Assembly (NCBI RefSeq): GCF_039537005.1
Contig: NZ_BAAAZR010000010.1
Coordinates: 124,001-188,000, forward strand
Origin: Sphaerisporangium flaviroseum
Lineage (GTDB): Bacteria > Actinomycetota > Actinomycetes > Streptosporangiales > Streptosporangiaceae
Length of the DNA: 64,000 bases
Direction of reading: 5' to 3'
Below the pieces are notes generated by a model that did not search any database, was not told where the DNA came from, and saw only the letters and a list, made by a program, of their open reading frames with translations. Made by a program: the position numbers and the translations under genes. Each line of letters opens with the position of its first letter. Within the stretch, counting starts at the first letter, position 1. Shown one piece after another: positions 16,255 to 24,727 of this stretch.

Positions 16255-16698
16255 ATGGCCACATCAGGCACCCGGGCGAGCCGTACGCCGGTCCAGCTCG
16301 CCGCGCTGGTGGTCGGCGTGGTGTTCCTGCTGGTCGGCGTGCTGGGCTTCATCCCCGGCGTCACCACGCAGTACGACACCATGCAGTTCGCGAGCCACGA
16401 CTCCGACGCGCTGCTGCTGGGAGTGTTCCAGGTCTCGATCCTGCACAACATCGTCCACCTGCTGTTCGGCGTCGCCGGCATCGCACTGGCCCGCACGTGG
16501 TCGGGCGCCCGTAACTACCTGGTCGGAGGGGGAGTGGTCTACCTCGTCCTGTGGATCTACGGGAGCTTGATCAACCACGAGAGCTCGGCCAACTTCGTCC
16601 CGGTCAACACCGCCGACAACTGGCTGCACCTGGCCCTGGCGATCGGCATGATCGCGCTGGGTCTGCTGCTGACCCGCCGCGACGCGGCGACCCGCTGA
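16255..16698 (+). CDS. DUF4383 membrane protein
   Basis: 147 residues from the ATG at 16255, with GGGAGG six bases upstream. Four membrane segments (roughly 15-35, 56-82, 90-110, 122-140), the LLLGVFQVSILHNIVHLLFG stretch and the ending LLLTRRDAATR are typical of DUF4383 proteins, which are often found among actinobacterial stress genes. The His residues of HNIVH could bind a ligand or cofactor, but no function is established. It is followed at once by an inverted repeat interrupted by an assembly gap, probably its terminator. Confidence 0.85.
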   Translation: MATSGTRASRTPVQLAALVVGVVFLLVGVLGFIPGVTTQYDTMQFASHDSDALLLGVFQVSILHNIVHLLFGVAGIALARTWSGARNYLVGGGVVYLVLWIYGSLINHESSANFVPVNTADNWLHLALAIGMIALGLLLTRRDAATR

Positions 16699-16701
16699 GC
16701 A

Positions 16702-16729
16702 CGGTCGGNNNNNNNNNNNNNNCCGACCG
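16702..16729. terminator. Inverted repeat containing a 14-base N gap
   Basis: CGGTCGG (16702-16708) and CCGACCG (16723-16729) flank 14 unresolved bases. The arms are perfectly complementary and lie four bases after the DUF4383 stop, so this is most likely its terminator hairpin, whose loop could not be sequenced or assembled. Confidence 0.55.
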
Positions 16730-16828
16730 CAGGACATCATCACCCGGACAATGCTCGAACCAGGGCGCTGACCTGCCTCTATATGGTTGAGATGGCGAAA
16801 AGCGTCCGTGGGTGCACGAGGAGGGCCG

Positions 16829-17764
16829 ATGACGACATCCACCTACCGGAGGTCTCCCGCGCGGCGCCCCTGGGTGCGCATCCTGCTCACCGGGCTGGCG
16901 CTGTGGCTGCTGACCGTGGCGGTCACCTTCCTGACCGGCAACCCGAACCTGATCCCCACCCTGGTGCTGCTCGGCAGCTTCCTGGTGCCGGTGACGTTCG
17001 TCGTCTGGGCCTTCGAGCGTCGCGACACCGGGGAACTGACGCCCACGCTGGTGTTCAGCACCTTCCTCACCGGCGGGGTGCTGGGAGTCCTCGGCGCCTC
17101 GGTCCTCGAGTCTTATCTGCTGCGCCCCTCGCCGTGGCTGTTCGCCGGGGTCGGCCTGATCGAGGAAGCGGTCAAGCTGCTGGCCCTCGCCGTCCTCACC
17201 CGCCACCTGGCCGTCAAGTCCGTACGCGACGGCATGATCCTGGGCGCGGCCGTCGGCTTCGGGTTCGCCGCCTTCGAGTCCGCCGGCTACGCCTTCACCG
17301 CGCTGTTCACGGTCAAAGGGCTGTCTCTGATGCAGCTGGTCCAGACCGAGGTACTCCGAGGCCTGCTCGCCCCGGTCGGACACGGGCTGTGGACCGCCAT
17401 CCTGGGTGGCGTGCTGTTCAGCGCGAGCACGCGCGACCACTTCCTGGTCACCGGACGCCTGGTGCTGGCCTATCTGGGGGTCTCGGCGCTGCACGCCCTG
17501 TGGGACTCGATGCACTCCATCGCCCTGGTCGTCACCCTGCTGCTCACCAGCACGCCGGGGCAGCTGGACCTGCTGTCGCAGGGGTGGATGCCCGAGCCCA
17601 GCCCCGCTCAGCTCCAATCGTTCACCATCCTGTACTGGGCGGGGCTCGCCCTGGTGGCGGTGGTCGGCCTGGCCTGGCTGTTCGGCCTGTGGCGCCTGAG
17701 CCACCGTCCTTCCCGTACCCCGCCGGCCTGGCGCATCCCGACCGGATCACCGCCCCTGCGCTGA
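16829..17764 (+). CDS. PrsW-family intramembrane metalloprotease
   Basis: 311 residues from the ATG at 16829, preceded by GAGGAGG. Eight or so membrane segments. The family's catalytic motifs are present: EEAVK at 112-116 (EExxK), the Glu at 150 in FGFAAFES, and later His residues in APVGHGLW and SALHALWD that would bind zinc. PrsW proteins cleave membrane-bound anti-sigma factors in Bacillus subtilis; the substrate here is unknown. It is convergent with the phosphatase gene and sits beside DUF4383, which suits a stress or envelope role. Confidence 0.85.
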   Translation: MTTSTYRRSPARRPWVRILLTGLALWLLTVAVTFLTGNPNLIPTLVLLGSFLVPVTFVVWAFERRDTGELTPTLVFSTFLTGGVLGVLGASVLESYLLRPSPWLFAGVGLIEEAVKLLALAVLTRHLAVKSVRDGMILGAAVGFGFAAFESAGYAFTALFTVKGLSLMQLVQTEVLRGLLAPVGHGLWTAILGGVLFSASTRDHFLVTGRLVLAYLGVSALHALWDSMHSIALVVTLLLTSTPGQLDLLSQGWMPEPSPAQLQSFTILYWAGLALVAVVGLAWLFGLWRLSHRPSRTPPAWRIPTGSPPLR

Positions 17765-17894
17765 GCCGGGCGTCACCGCGCCGCCTCTACTCAAGCGCGG
17801 CATGGCCGACCGACAGCGCCGTGTACAAATGGAAGTCGATCTACTCCATCGACCGCTGACACCGGACGAACGGCTCTGGACGTGGCCGGTGACG

Positions 17895-19145
17895 TCACAT
17901 GGTCATCTCTTCGTTCCCGGAACCATGCCACTCGGCGAGCAAGACCGTGGCGTCGTCCTGGAGCCGGTCGCCGTGGTAGTCCAGCATGCTGCGGACCAGG
18001 CGGCGCAGGGTTTCCGGGACCGGCAGGCCCTCGGCGTTGTGGTGGATGATGAATTCGACGAAGCGGTTCAGGCCGAACTCGCGGCCGTTGGGGTCGCGGG
18101 CCTCGGTGACGCCGTCGGTGTAGAACAGCACCCGGTCGCCCGGCTGCAGTTGCTCCCGGCACAGGGCGATGGGCAGGCCGAGATCCAGGCCCATCGGATG
18201 AGCCGGCGGGCACTGCAGGCTGGCCGTCCAGCGGCCATCCCGGATGACCACCGGTTGGTGGTGGCCCCGGTTGACCCAGGTCAGCACCCCGGTGGCGATG
18301 TTCAGCTCGGCGAGGATCGCGGTGACGAAACGGGTGCCCCGGCCGAACTCGGTGATCAGCGTGCGTTCGATCGCCTCGCTGGTCTTGACCAGATCCACGC
18401 CCTGCCTGCGGTAGTTGCGGCAGGCGGCCACGGCCAGGGAGGCGGTCAGCCCCGCGGCGGTGTCGTGGCCCATGGCATCGAAGATCCCCAGATGCACGGT
18501 GTCGTCGGCGATGGCGTAGTCGAAGGCGTCCCCGCCGATCTCATAGGCCGGCTCCAGGGCGGCGCTGATCACCAGTTGCTCGCAGGCGAAGGCCAGCGGC
18601 GGCATCAGTTTCCACTGCATCTCCGCGGCGACGTGCATCGGCCGGGTGCGCACCAGCCGGGCGTAGGAGTCGCTGTGGGAGCGCTTGCTCACCACCAGCA
18701 GCGCGGCCAGCGAGGCCAGGGCCTGCATGTCCTCCTCGGCCACCTGGCCGGCGTCCGAGCCGCTGACCCGGATCACTCCGATTCGCTCGGTGCCGTCCAG
18801 CATCGGCACCCACCAGTGGCCGGGCTCGCCGTCGACGCCGGGCCGGGCCAGTATCCGCATCTCCTGGAAGGCTCGGCCGGCGGGCGTCGTATTGATCTTC
18901 AGCTCGGCCGCCTCCGGGTCCGCGCCCTCACCGGCGTTCTGCCCGCGCCCCGTCAGTAGGCGGAGCACGTCCTGCTGCAGGTCGGTGAGGTAGATCAGCA
19001 CGTCGTGCAGGCCGGCCTCGGCCGCATGCTTGTGGATCAGGGAAGGCACTTGTTCCAACGCGGCCAGGTGGCTGGCCTCCAGCAGGCCGGCGAGCATCCG
19101 CGCCGTTCCGGCGTTCACCACGTTCCCGGCCAAGTTCCCGGCCAC
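17895..19145 (-). CDS. SpoIIE-type PP2C phosphatase
   Basis: 416 residues from a GTG at 19145 (AGGTGG seven bases upstream). Residues ~1-150 form an N-terminal sensory region (GLLEASHLAALEQVP ... DLQQDVLRLLTGRG ... LDGTERIGVIRVS) of GAF type. The rest is the SpoIIE domain: YEIGGDAFDYAI and IFDAMGHDTAAGLTA hold the metal-binding Asp residues, and RLQDDATVLLAEW closes the site. Such enzymes dephosphorylate anti-sigma-antagonists and release stress sigma factors. It is a close paralogue of the protein at 60254-61510. No partner kinase or STAS gene is adjacent. Confidence 0.9.
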   Translation of the reverse strand: MAGNLAGNVVNAGTARMLAGLLEASHLAALEQVPSLIHKHAAEAGLHDVLIYLTDLQQDVLRLLTGRGQNAGEGADPEAAELKINTTPAGRAFQEMRILARPGVDGEPGHWWVPMLDGTERIGVIRVSGSDAGQVAEEDMQALASLAALLVVSKRSHSDSYARLVRTRPMHVAAEMQWKLMPPLAFACEQLVISAALEPAYEIGGDAFDYAIADDTVHLGIFDAMGHDTAAGLTASLAVAACRNYRRQGVDLVKTSEAIERTLITEFGRGTRFVTAILAELNIATGVLTWVNRGHHQPVVIRDGRWTASLQCPPAHPMGLDLGLPIALCREQLQPGDRVLFYTDGVTEARDPNGREFGLNRFVEFIIHHNAEGLPVPETLRRLVRSMLDYHGDRLQDDATVLLAEWHGSGNEEMTM

Positions 19146-19276
19146 ATGCGACCACCTGTATCTATTTGCGCGTCTCGGCCGTGTCGCGGCCGTTCATCGG
19201 CTCTTCAGGTCGAACGCCAGCATAGTTCCGAGGACGGGATGAGCGTGTTGTCACCGGAACCTTCTTCGCCCGTCCT

Positions 19277-19360
19277 TCATCGGCCCAGCAGGCCGACGGT
19301 CAGGAAGTAGACAAGACCGGCGACGACGATGATGACGGTGAGTAGGAACATTACTCGCAT
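19277..19360 (-). CDS. 27-residue hydrophobic peptide
   Basis: ATG at 19360 with AAGGTGG upstream encodes MRVMFLLTVIIVVAGLVYFL followed by TVGLLGR and a TGA: one membrane helix with a short positive end. Similar tiny membrane proteins are common in actinobacteria but have no known function. The ribosome site and the fully hydrophobic reading support it. It stands alone between the phosphatase and the kdp operon. Confidence 0.55.
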   Translation of the reverse strand: MRVMFLLTVIIVVAGLVYFLTVGLLGR

Positions 19361-19872
19361 GGTTCGATTCGCCACCTTGCATTCGTAGCCGGTCGCCGCG
19401 GGGCGTGCGGTGGGCGCGTCTTCTACCCGGTGATAGCCGATCACACCTAAGGATCGCCTACGCAGCCGCCGGCACGCAGGGCACGGATCGGCGGAAGATC
19501 GCTCAGCGCGCCAGGATGTGGTCCGCCTGCGAGCTCACCGGAGGTAGCGCCTGGGGCGAGAGCGTGGTGGGGGTGGTGAACAGGTCGCGAGCGCGCACGA
19601 CGGCCTTTCGGGGTCGACGAAATGACCGCCGACCAGACTTCCCGGCACACCTGCCGGCAACGTACCAATGGTCGCGGATGTGGAGGAAGCCGCCCATATC
19701 CGCCCCGCGCCGACAGGGATCCGGTGCGCCGTAAGGATCGCGTCAATAATCCGGCTGAACGCGTATGGAACCCGTCAAGGCAGCCGAAATGCCGTGAAAC
19801 ACGCGGTTGGCTTACCTGGAGGCCACCCGTCCGGGAGGCCGGGAACCTGATCCGTCTGATAGGGGAGTGGGG
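19361..19872. other. Leader/intergenic region of the kdp operon
   Basis: About 510 bases with no convincing gene. Near the kdp side, CGTCAA occurs at 19741 and 19773, 32 bases apart (about three helical turns), followed by the GC-rich leader. These could be KdpE half-sites, but the similarity is short. I could not match it to a known riboswitch by eye. Confidence 0.3.
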
Positions 19873-19956
19873 ATGGCCGACGTCATCTTCGTCGCCCTGA
19901 CGATCGCGGTGTTCGCGATCCTGGGGCTCGTCGTCAAGGCGGTGGAGCGCCTGTGA
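19873..19956 (+). CDS. 27-residue membrane peptide leading the kdp operon
   Basis: ATG at 19873 after GGGGAGTGGGG: MADVIFVALTIAVFAILGLV then VKAVERL. One membrane helix with a basic cytoplasmic-type tail. Its stop overlaps the kdpF start (GTGA), so it is co-translated with the KdpFABC complex. A similar extra small protein precedes kdpF in other actinobacteria as far as I recall. It may be a second KdpF-like stabilising subunit; that is an inference from size and position. Confidence 0.7.
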   Translation: MADVIFVALTIAVFAILGLVVKAVERL

Positions 19957-20042
19957 GCGCTGTCAACGCCATCGGGCTGGTGGTGACCGCCGGACTGGTC
20001 ATCTTCATGGTCGCCGCCCTGCTGTTCCCGGAGCGTTTCTGA
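19953..20042 (+). CDS. kdpF: KdpF subunit of the potassium-transporting ATPase
   Basis: 29 residues from a GTG that overlaps the previous stop: MSAVNAIGLVVTAGLVIFMV then AALLFPERF. The LLFPERF ending is characteristic of actinobacterial KdpF. This single-helix peptide stabilises the KdpABC complex in the membrane. Its stop overlaps the kdpA ATG by one base (TGATG). Confidence 0.88.
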   Translation: MSAVNAIGLVVTAGLVIFMVAALLFPERF

Positions 20043-21703
20043 TGTCGTCGGCCGTCGCGGGGTTGCTGTTCATCGGATCCCTGATCGCCGCCCTCGTGCT
20101 GACGCACCGGCCGCTGGGCGACTACATGTACCGCGTCTACACCGACTCCAAGCATCTGAAGGTGGAGCGGGTGATCTATCGGCTCATCGGCGTGCAGGCG
20201 GACGCCGAGCAGCGGTGGAGCGTCTACGCCCGAGGCGTGCTGGCGTTCTCCGCCGTGTCCATCCTGTTCCTGTACGCCTTCCAGCGGCTTCAGGACCGGC
20301 TCTTCCTGAGCCTGGGATTCCCCCCGGTGCCCGGCCACATCGCGTGGAACACCGCGGTCAGCTTCGTGACCAACACCAACTGGCAGGCGTACGCGGGTGA
20401 GGCCACGATGGGGCATCTGGTGCAGATGGCCGGGCTGGCGGTGCAGAACTTCGTGTCCGCCGCGGTCGGCATGGCCGTCGCGATCGCGCTGGTCCGCGGC
20501 TTCGCCCGCAGACGCACCGAGAACCTGGGCAACTTCTGGGTGGACCTGGTGCGAGGCACGGTCCGCATCCTGCTGCCGATCGCGTTCATCGGCGCGATCG
20601 TCCTGGTGGCCGGCGGGCTGATCCAGAACTTCTCGGGTGCTCACGAGGTCGCCACGCTGGCCGGCGGCCGGCAGGCGATCACCGGTGGCCCGGTCGCCAG
20701 TCAGGAGATCATCAAGGAGCTGGGCAGCAACGGGGGCGGCTTCTACAACACCAACTCCGCCCACCCCTTCGAGAACGCCGGCAGCTGGACGAACTGGGTG
20801 GAGATCTTCGCCATCCTGATGCTGCCGTTCGCGCTGCCCCGCACGTTCGGCCGGATCGTGGGCGACAAGCGGCAGGGCTACGCCATCGCGGCCGTCATGG
20901 GCCTGCTGGCCTTCACCAGCATCGTGGTGCTGACCGGGCTTGAGATGGCGCACGGCGGCACGGTCCCGCAGGCGGCCGGCGCCGCGATGGAGGGCAAGGA
21001 CGTCAGGTTCGGCGTCGCCGACTCCGGCACCTTCGCCGCGGCCACGACGCTGACCTCCACCGGAGCGGTCAACTCCTCCCACGACTCCTTCACCGCGCTG
21101 GGTGGCATGGTGACGATGTTCAACATGATGCTCGGCGAGGTCGCGCCGGGTGGTGTGGGAGCGGGCCTGTACGGCATGCTCGTGCTCGCGGTGATCACCG
21201 TGTTCGTCGCCGGTCTCATGGTCGGCCGCACGCCGGAATACCTGGGCAAGAAGATCGGCTCCCGCGAGATCAAGCTCGCGTCGATGTACTTCCTGACCAC
21301 ACCGGTGCTCGTGCTGGTCGGCACGGCTCTGGCGATGGGGTCGGCGGAGCGGCGGGCGAGCATGCTCAACGGCGGGCCCCATGGTCTGTCGGAGGTGCTG
21401 TACGCCTTCACCTCGGCCTCCAACAACAACGGGTCCGCTTTCGCCGGGCTCACCGTGAACACCCCGTGGTACGACACGGCGCTCGGGCTGTGCATGGCCT
21501 TCGGCCGGTTCCTGCCGATCGTCTTCGTGCTGGCCCTCGCGGGCTCGCTGGCCCGGCAGTCGCCCGCGCCGGCGTCGGCCGGCACGCTGCCCACCCACCG
21601 GCCGCAGTTCGTCGGCATGGTCGCCGGCGTGACGATCATCCTGGTGGCGCTGACGTTTCTCCCCGCCCTGGCGCTGGGGCCGCTCGCGGAAGGCATCCAT
21701 TGA
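20042..21703 (+). CDS. kdpA: KdpA, potassium channel-like subunit
   Basis: 553 residues with about ten membrane segments. Selectivity-filter-type loops are visible: TNTNWQAYAGEATMG, SNGGGFYNTNSAHPFEN, GGMVTMFNMMLGEV and FTSASNNNGSAFAGL. KdpA binds and conducts K+ in the high-affinity KdpFABC pump. Length and motif order match the family. The start overlaps the kdpF stop, and the stop overlaps the kdpB start (TGATG). Confidence 0.95.
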   Translation: MSSAVAGLLFIGSLIAALVLTHRPLGDYMYRVYTDSKHLKVERVIYRLIGVQADAEQRWSVYARGVLAFSAVSILFLYAFQRLQDRLFLSLGFPPVPGHIAWNTAVSFVTNTNWQAYAGEATMGHLVQMAGLAVQNFVSAAVGMAVAIALVRGFARRRTENLGNFWVDLVRGTVRILLPIAFIGAIVLVAGGLIQNFSGAHEVATLAGGRQAITGGPVASQEIIKELGSNGGGFYNTNSAHPFENAGSWTNWVEIFAILMLPFALPRTFGRIVGDKRQGYAIAAVMGLLAFTSIVVLTGLEMAHGGTVPQAAGAAMEGKDVRFGVADSGTFAAATTLTSTGAVNSSHDSFTALGGMVTMFNMMLGEVAPGGVGAGLYGMLVLAVITVFVAGLMVGRTPEYLGKKIGSREIKLASMYFLTTPVLVLVGTALAMGSAERRASMLNGGPHGLSEVLYAFTSASNNNGSAFAGLTVNTPWYDTALGLCMAFGRFLPIVFVLALAGSLARQSPAPASAGTLPTHRPQFVGMVAGVTIILVALTFLPALALGPLAEGIH

Positions 21704-23844
21704 TGGCAACGCTCCAGGCGCCGGGTCGCGCACCAGGGCGGCAGAAGAACGGCAAGGTGGGCGGTGGCCTGCTGGACCCCCACCAGCTTCTCGCGTCACT
21801 GCCGGACGCGCTGCGCAAGCTGAACCCCGCCACGCTGTGGCGCAACCCGGTCATGTTCATCGTGGAGATCGGCGCCGCCTTCACCACCGTCCTGGCCATC
21901 GTCACCCCGTCGGCCTTCGCATGGGCGATCGTCGTGTGGCTCTGGCTGACCGTCGTCTTCGCCAACCTGGCCGAGGCGGTCGCCGAGGGCCGGGGCAAGG
22001 CGCAGGCGGCCACACTTCGCGCCGCCAAGCGCGACACCGTGGCGCGCAGGCTCACCGCTTGGCAGGCCGGGCGCGACGCCGCCTCGTGGGACACCGTGGG
22101 CGCCGCCGAGCTCGAACAGGGCGACTTCGTCGTGGTCGAGGCCGGGGAGATCATCCCCGGTGACGGCGACGTGGTGGAGGGCATCGCCAGCGTGGACGAG
22201 TCGGCCATCACCGGCGAGTCGGCGCCGGTGATCCGGGAGTCCGGTGGCGACCGGTCGGCGGTCACCGGCGGCACCAAGGTGCTGTCGGACCGGATCGTCG
22301 TCCAGATCACCCAGAAGCCGGGTGAGAGCTTCATCGACCGGATGATCGCCCTGGTGGAGGGCGCCAACCGGCAGAAGACCCCCAACGAGATCGCGCTGAA
22401 CATCCTGCTCGCCGCGCTGACGATCATCTTCCTGGTCGCCACGGCCACCATGCAGCCGCTGGCGATCTACTCCAAGGCGCAGAACCCGGGCATCCCCGAC
22501 TCCCTGGCCCTGACCGCGGGCGGCGTCTCCGGGATCGTGCTGGTCTCGCTCCTCGTCTGCCTGATCCCGACGACGATCGGCGCGCTGCTGTCGGCGATCG
22601 GCATCGCCGGGATGGATCGCCTGGTCCAGCGCAACGTGCTGGCCATGAGCGGCCGCGCGGTCGAGGCAGCGGGGGACGTCGGCACGCTGCTGCTGGACAA
22701 GACCGGCACGATCACGCTGGGCAACCGGCAGGCCTCGGGGTTCGCGCCGGCGCCCGGCGTCCCGCAGGAGGAACTGGCCGCGGCCGCTCAGCTGGCGAGC
22801 CTGGCCGACGAGACGCCCGAAGGCCGTTCCATCGTGGTGTACGCCAAGCAGGCGTACGGGCTGCGCGAGCGGGAGTCGGGGGAACTCGCCCACGCCGAGT
22901 GGATCGCCTTCACCGCGCAGACCCGCATGTCGGGCGTGAACATTGACGGCCGCCAGGTGCGCAAGGGCGCGGCCACCGCGGTCATGAAGTGGGTGCGGGA
23001 GAACGGCGGCCACCCGACAGAGGAGGTCGGCCACCTGGTGGACGGCATCTCCGCCTCGGGCGGCACCCCCCTGGTGGTGGGTGAGACGCTGGACGGCAAG
23101 GCCAGGGTGCTGGGCGTCATCCAGCTGAAGGACGTGGTCAAGCAGGGGATGCGTGAGCGGTTCGACGAGATGCGCACGATGGGCATCCGCACCGTGATGA
23201 TCACCGGGGACAACCCGCTGACGGCCAGGGCGATCGCCGATGAGGCCGGAGTGGACGACTTCCTGGCCGAGGCGACGCCGGAGGACAAGCTGGCGCTGAT
23301 CCGCAAGGAACAGGAGGGCGGGCGGCTGGTCGCGATGACCGGCGACGGGACCAACGACGCCCCCGCGCTGGCCCAGGCGGATGTGGGGGTGGCGATGAAC
23401 ACCGGCACCTCGGCCGCCAAGGAGGCCGGGAACATGGTCGACCTGGACTCCAACCCCACCAAGCTGATCGAGATCGTGGAGATCGGCAAGCAGTTGCTGA
23501 TCACCCGGGGCGCGCTGACGACGTTCTCCATCGCCAACGACATCGCCAAGTACTTCGCGATCATCCCGGCGATGTTCGCCGCCGTCTACCCAGGCCTGGA
23601 CACGCTCAATGTCATGCGCCTGGCCAGCCCGCAGTCGGCGATCCTGTCGGCGGTCATCTTCAACGCCCTGGTCATCGTCGCGCTCATCCCGCTGGCGCTG
23701 CGCGGCGTCAGGTACCGCCCCTCCAGCGCCTCCACCCTGCTGTCCCGCAACCTCTACCTCTACGGGCTCGGCGGCATCATCGTCCCGTTCATCGGGATCA
23801 AGATCATCGATCTGATCGTCCAGTTCCTTCCGGGGATGTCATAA
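21703..23844 (+). CDS. kdpB: KdpB, P-type ATPase subunit
   Basis: 713 residues. The phosphorylated Asp332 lies in DKTGTITLGN; the actuator loop TGES has Ser173, the residue whose phosphorylation inhibits KdpB in Escherichia coli; GDGTNDAPALAQADVGVAMN is the hinge motif. The KdpB-specific SPQSAILSAVIFNALVIVAL stretch is near the C-terminus. It couples ATP hydrolysis to K+ uptake through KdpA. The kdpC ATG directly abuts its TAA stop. Confidence 0.96.
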   Translation: MATLQAPGRAPGRQKNGKVGGGLLDPHQLLASLPDALRKLNPATLWRNPVMFIVEIGAAFTTVLAIVTPSAFAWAIVVWLWLTVVFANLAEAVAEGRGKAQAATLRAAKRDTVARRLTAWQAGRDAASWDTVGAAELEQGDFVVVEAGEIIPGDGDVVEGIASVDESAITGESAPVIRESGGDRSAVTGGTKVLSDRIVVQITQKPGESFIDRMIALVEGANRQKTPNEIALNILLAALTIIFLVATATMQPLAIYSKAQNPGIPDSLALTAGGVSGIVLVSLLVCLIPTTIGALLSAIGIAGMDRLVQRNVLAMSGRAVEAAGDVGTLLLDKTGTITLGNRQASGFAPAPGVPQEELAAAAQLASLADETPEGRSIVVYAKQAYGLRERESGELAHAEWIAFTAQTRMSGVNIDGRQVRKGAATAVMKWVRENGGHPTEEVGHLVDGISASGGTPLVVGETLDGKARVLGVIQLKDVVKQGMRERFDEMRTMGIRTVMITGDNPLTARAIADEAGVDDFLAEATPEDKLALIRKEQEGGRLVAMTGDGTNDAPALAQADVGVAMNTGTSAAKEAGNMVDLDSNPTKLIEIVEIGKQLLITRGALTTFSIANDIAKYFAIIPAMFAAVYPGLDTLNVMRLASPQSAILSAVIFNALVIVALIPLALRGVRYRPSSASTLLSRNLYLYGLGGIIVPFIGIKIIDLIVQFLPGMS

Positions 23845-24723
23845 ATGGAACGTCTGCCAAGCTGGATCCGTCAGCACGTGGCCGCGCTGCGCGCGCTGCT
23901 GGTGCTCACCCTTATGACCGGGGCGATCTATCCGCTCCTGGTCACGGGCATCGCCCAGGCCGTGTTCGGCGGCAACGCCGGGGGCTCACTGGTGCGCAAG
24001 GACGGCAGGGACGTGGGCAGCGCCCTCATCGGCCAGAGCTTCACCGACGGCACCGGCAAGCCTTTGAAGTCGTACTTCCAGAGCCGCCCGTCCGCGGCCG
24101 GCGACGGGTACGACCCCACCGCCACCTCCGCGAGCAACCTGGGCCCCGAGGACATCGTGGACACCCTGCCGGTTCCCGGCGCCAAGGACGGGAAGGGCGA
24201 TCCCGACACCGGCCGGCAGAGCCTGCTGACCAAGGTCTGCACGCGGAGCAGATCGATCGGAGAGCTCGAAGGGGTGAGCGGCGCCCGGCCGTACTGCACG
24301 CCGGACGGCGCCGGCGCGGTGCTGAAGGTCTTCCCGGCCGTCGGCACCCCGGTCCGCGCGGTCAGCGTCAACCAGGCCTGCCCCGCCGCGCCGTTCATCG
24401 CCGCCTACCAGGGCGTGAAGGTGGAGTGCGGCAGGCCCGGCGAGGACTACACCGCCGGTCGCACCGTCGCGATCCGCGGTACGGGAACGGCCGTGGTGCC
24501 CCCCGACGCGGTCACCGCCAGCGGCTCCGGCCTCGACCCCGACATCTCCGTCGCCTACGCCGAGTTGCAGGCCGGCCGGATCGCCAGGGAACGTGGCCTG
24601 ACAATGGAAAGGGTCAGGGCGCTGATCGGCGAGTACACCACCGGCCGGAGTCTCGGTTTCATGGGCGAACCCGCCGTGAACGTCCTGGAGCTCAACCTGG
24701 CACTCGATCGGCTCAAGGGATGA
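23845..24723 (+). CDS. kdpC: KdpC subunit with a long insertion
   Basis: 292 residues against about 190-220 usual. The N-terminal membrane helix (LLVLTLMTGAIYPLLVTGIA), the LIGQSFTDGTGKPLKSYFQS and RPSA segment, and the C-terminal VTASGSGLDPDISVAYAELQ and VNVLELNLALDRLKG are canonical. Between SNLGPEDI and VVPPDAVTASG lies roughly 100 extra residues carrying four Cys (KVCTR, PYCTP, QACPA, VECGR), likely exposed on the outer face where two disulfides could form. KdpC stabilises nucleotide binding in KdpB from the opposite membrane face. Four bases separate it from kdpD. Confidence 0.92.
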   Translation: MERLPSWIRQHVAALRALLVLTLMTGAIYPLLVTGIAQAVFGGNAGGSLVRKDGRDVGSALIGQSFTDGTGKPLKSYFQSRPSAAGDGYDPTATSASNLGPEDIVDTLPVPGAKDGKGDPDTGRQSLLTKVCTRSRSIGELEGVSGARPYCTPDGAGAVLKVFPAVGTPVRAVSVNQACPAAPFIAAYQGVKVECGRPGEDYTAGRTVAIRGTGTAVVPPDAVTASGSGLDPDISVAYAELQAGRIARERGLTMERVRALIGEYTTGRSLGFMGEPAVNVLELNLALDRLKG

Positions 24724-24727
24724 GGCG

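Noticed and set aside
19503..19697. 64-codon open frame on the minus strand beginning MGGFLHIRDHWYVAG
   Set aside because: It looks somewhat protein-like, but I see no ribosome site, family motif or coding bias, so it was left as intergenic.
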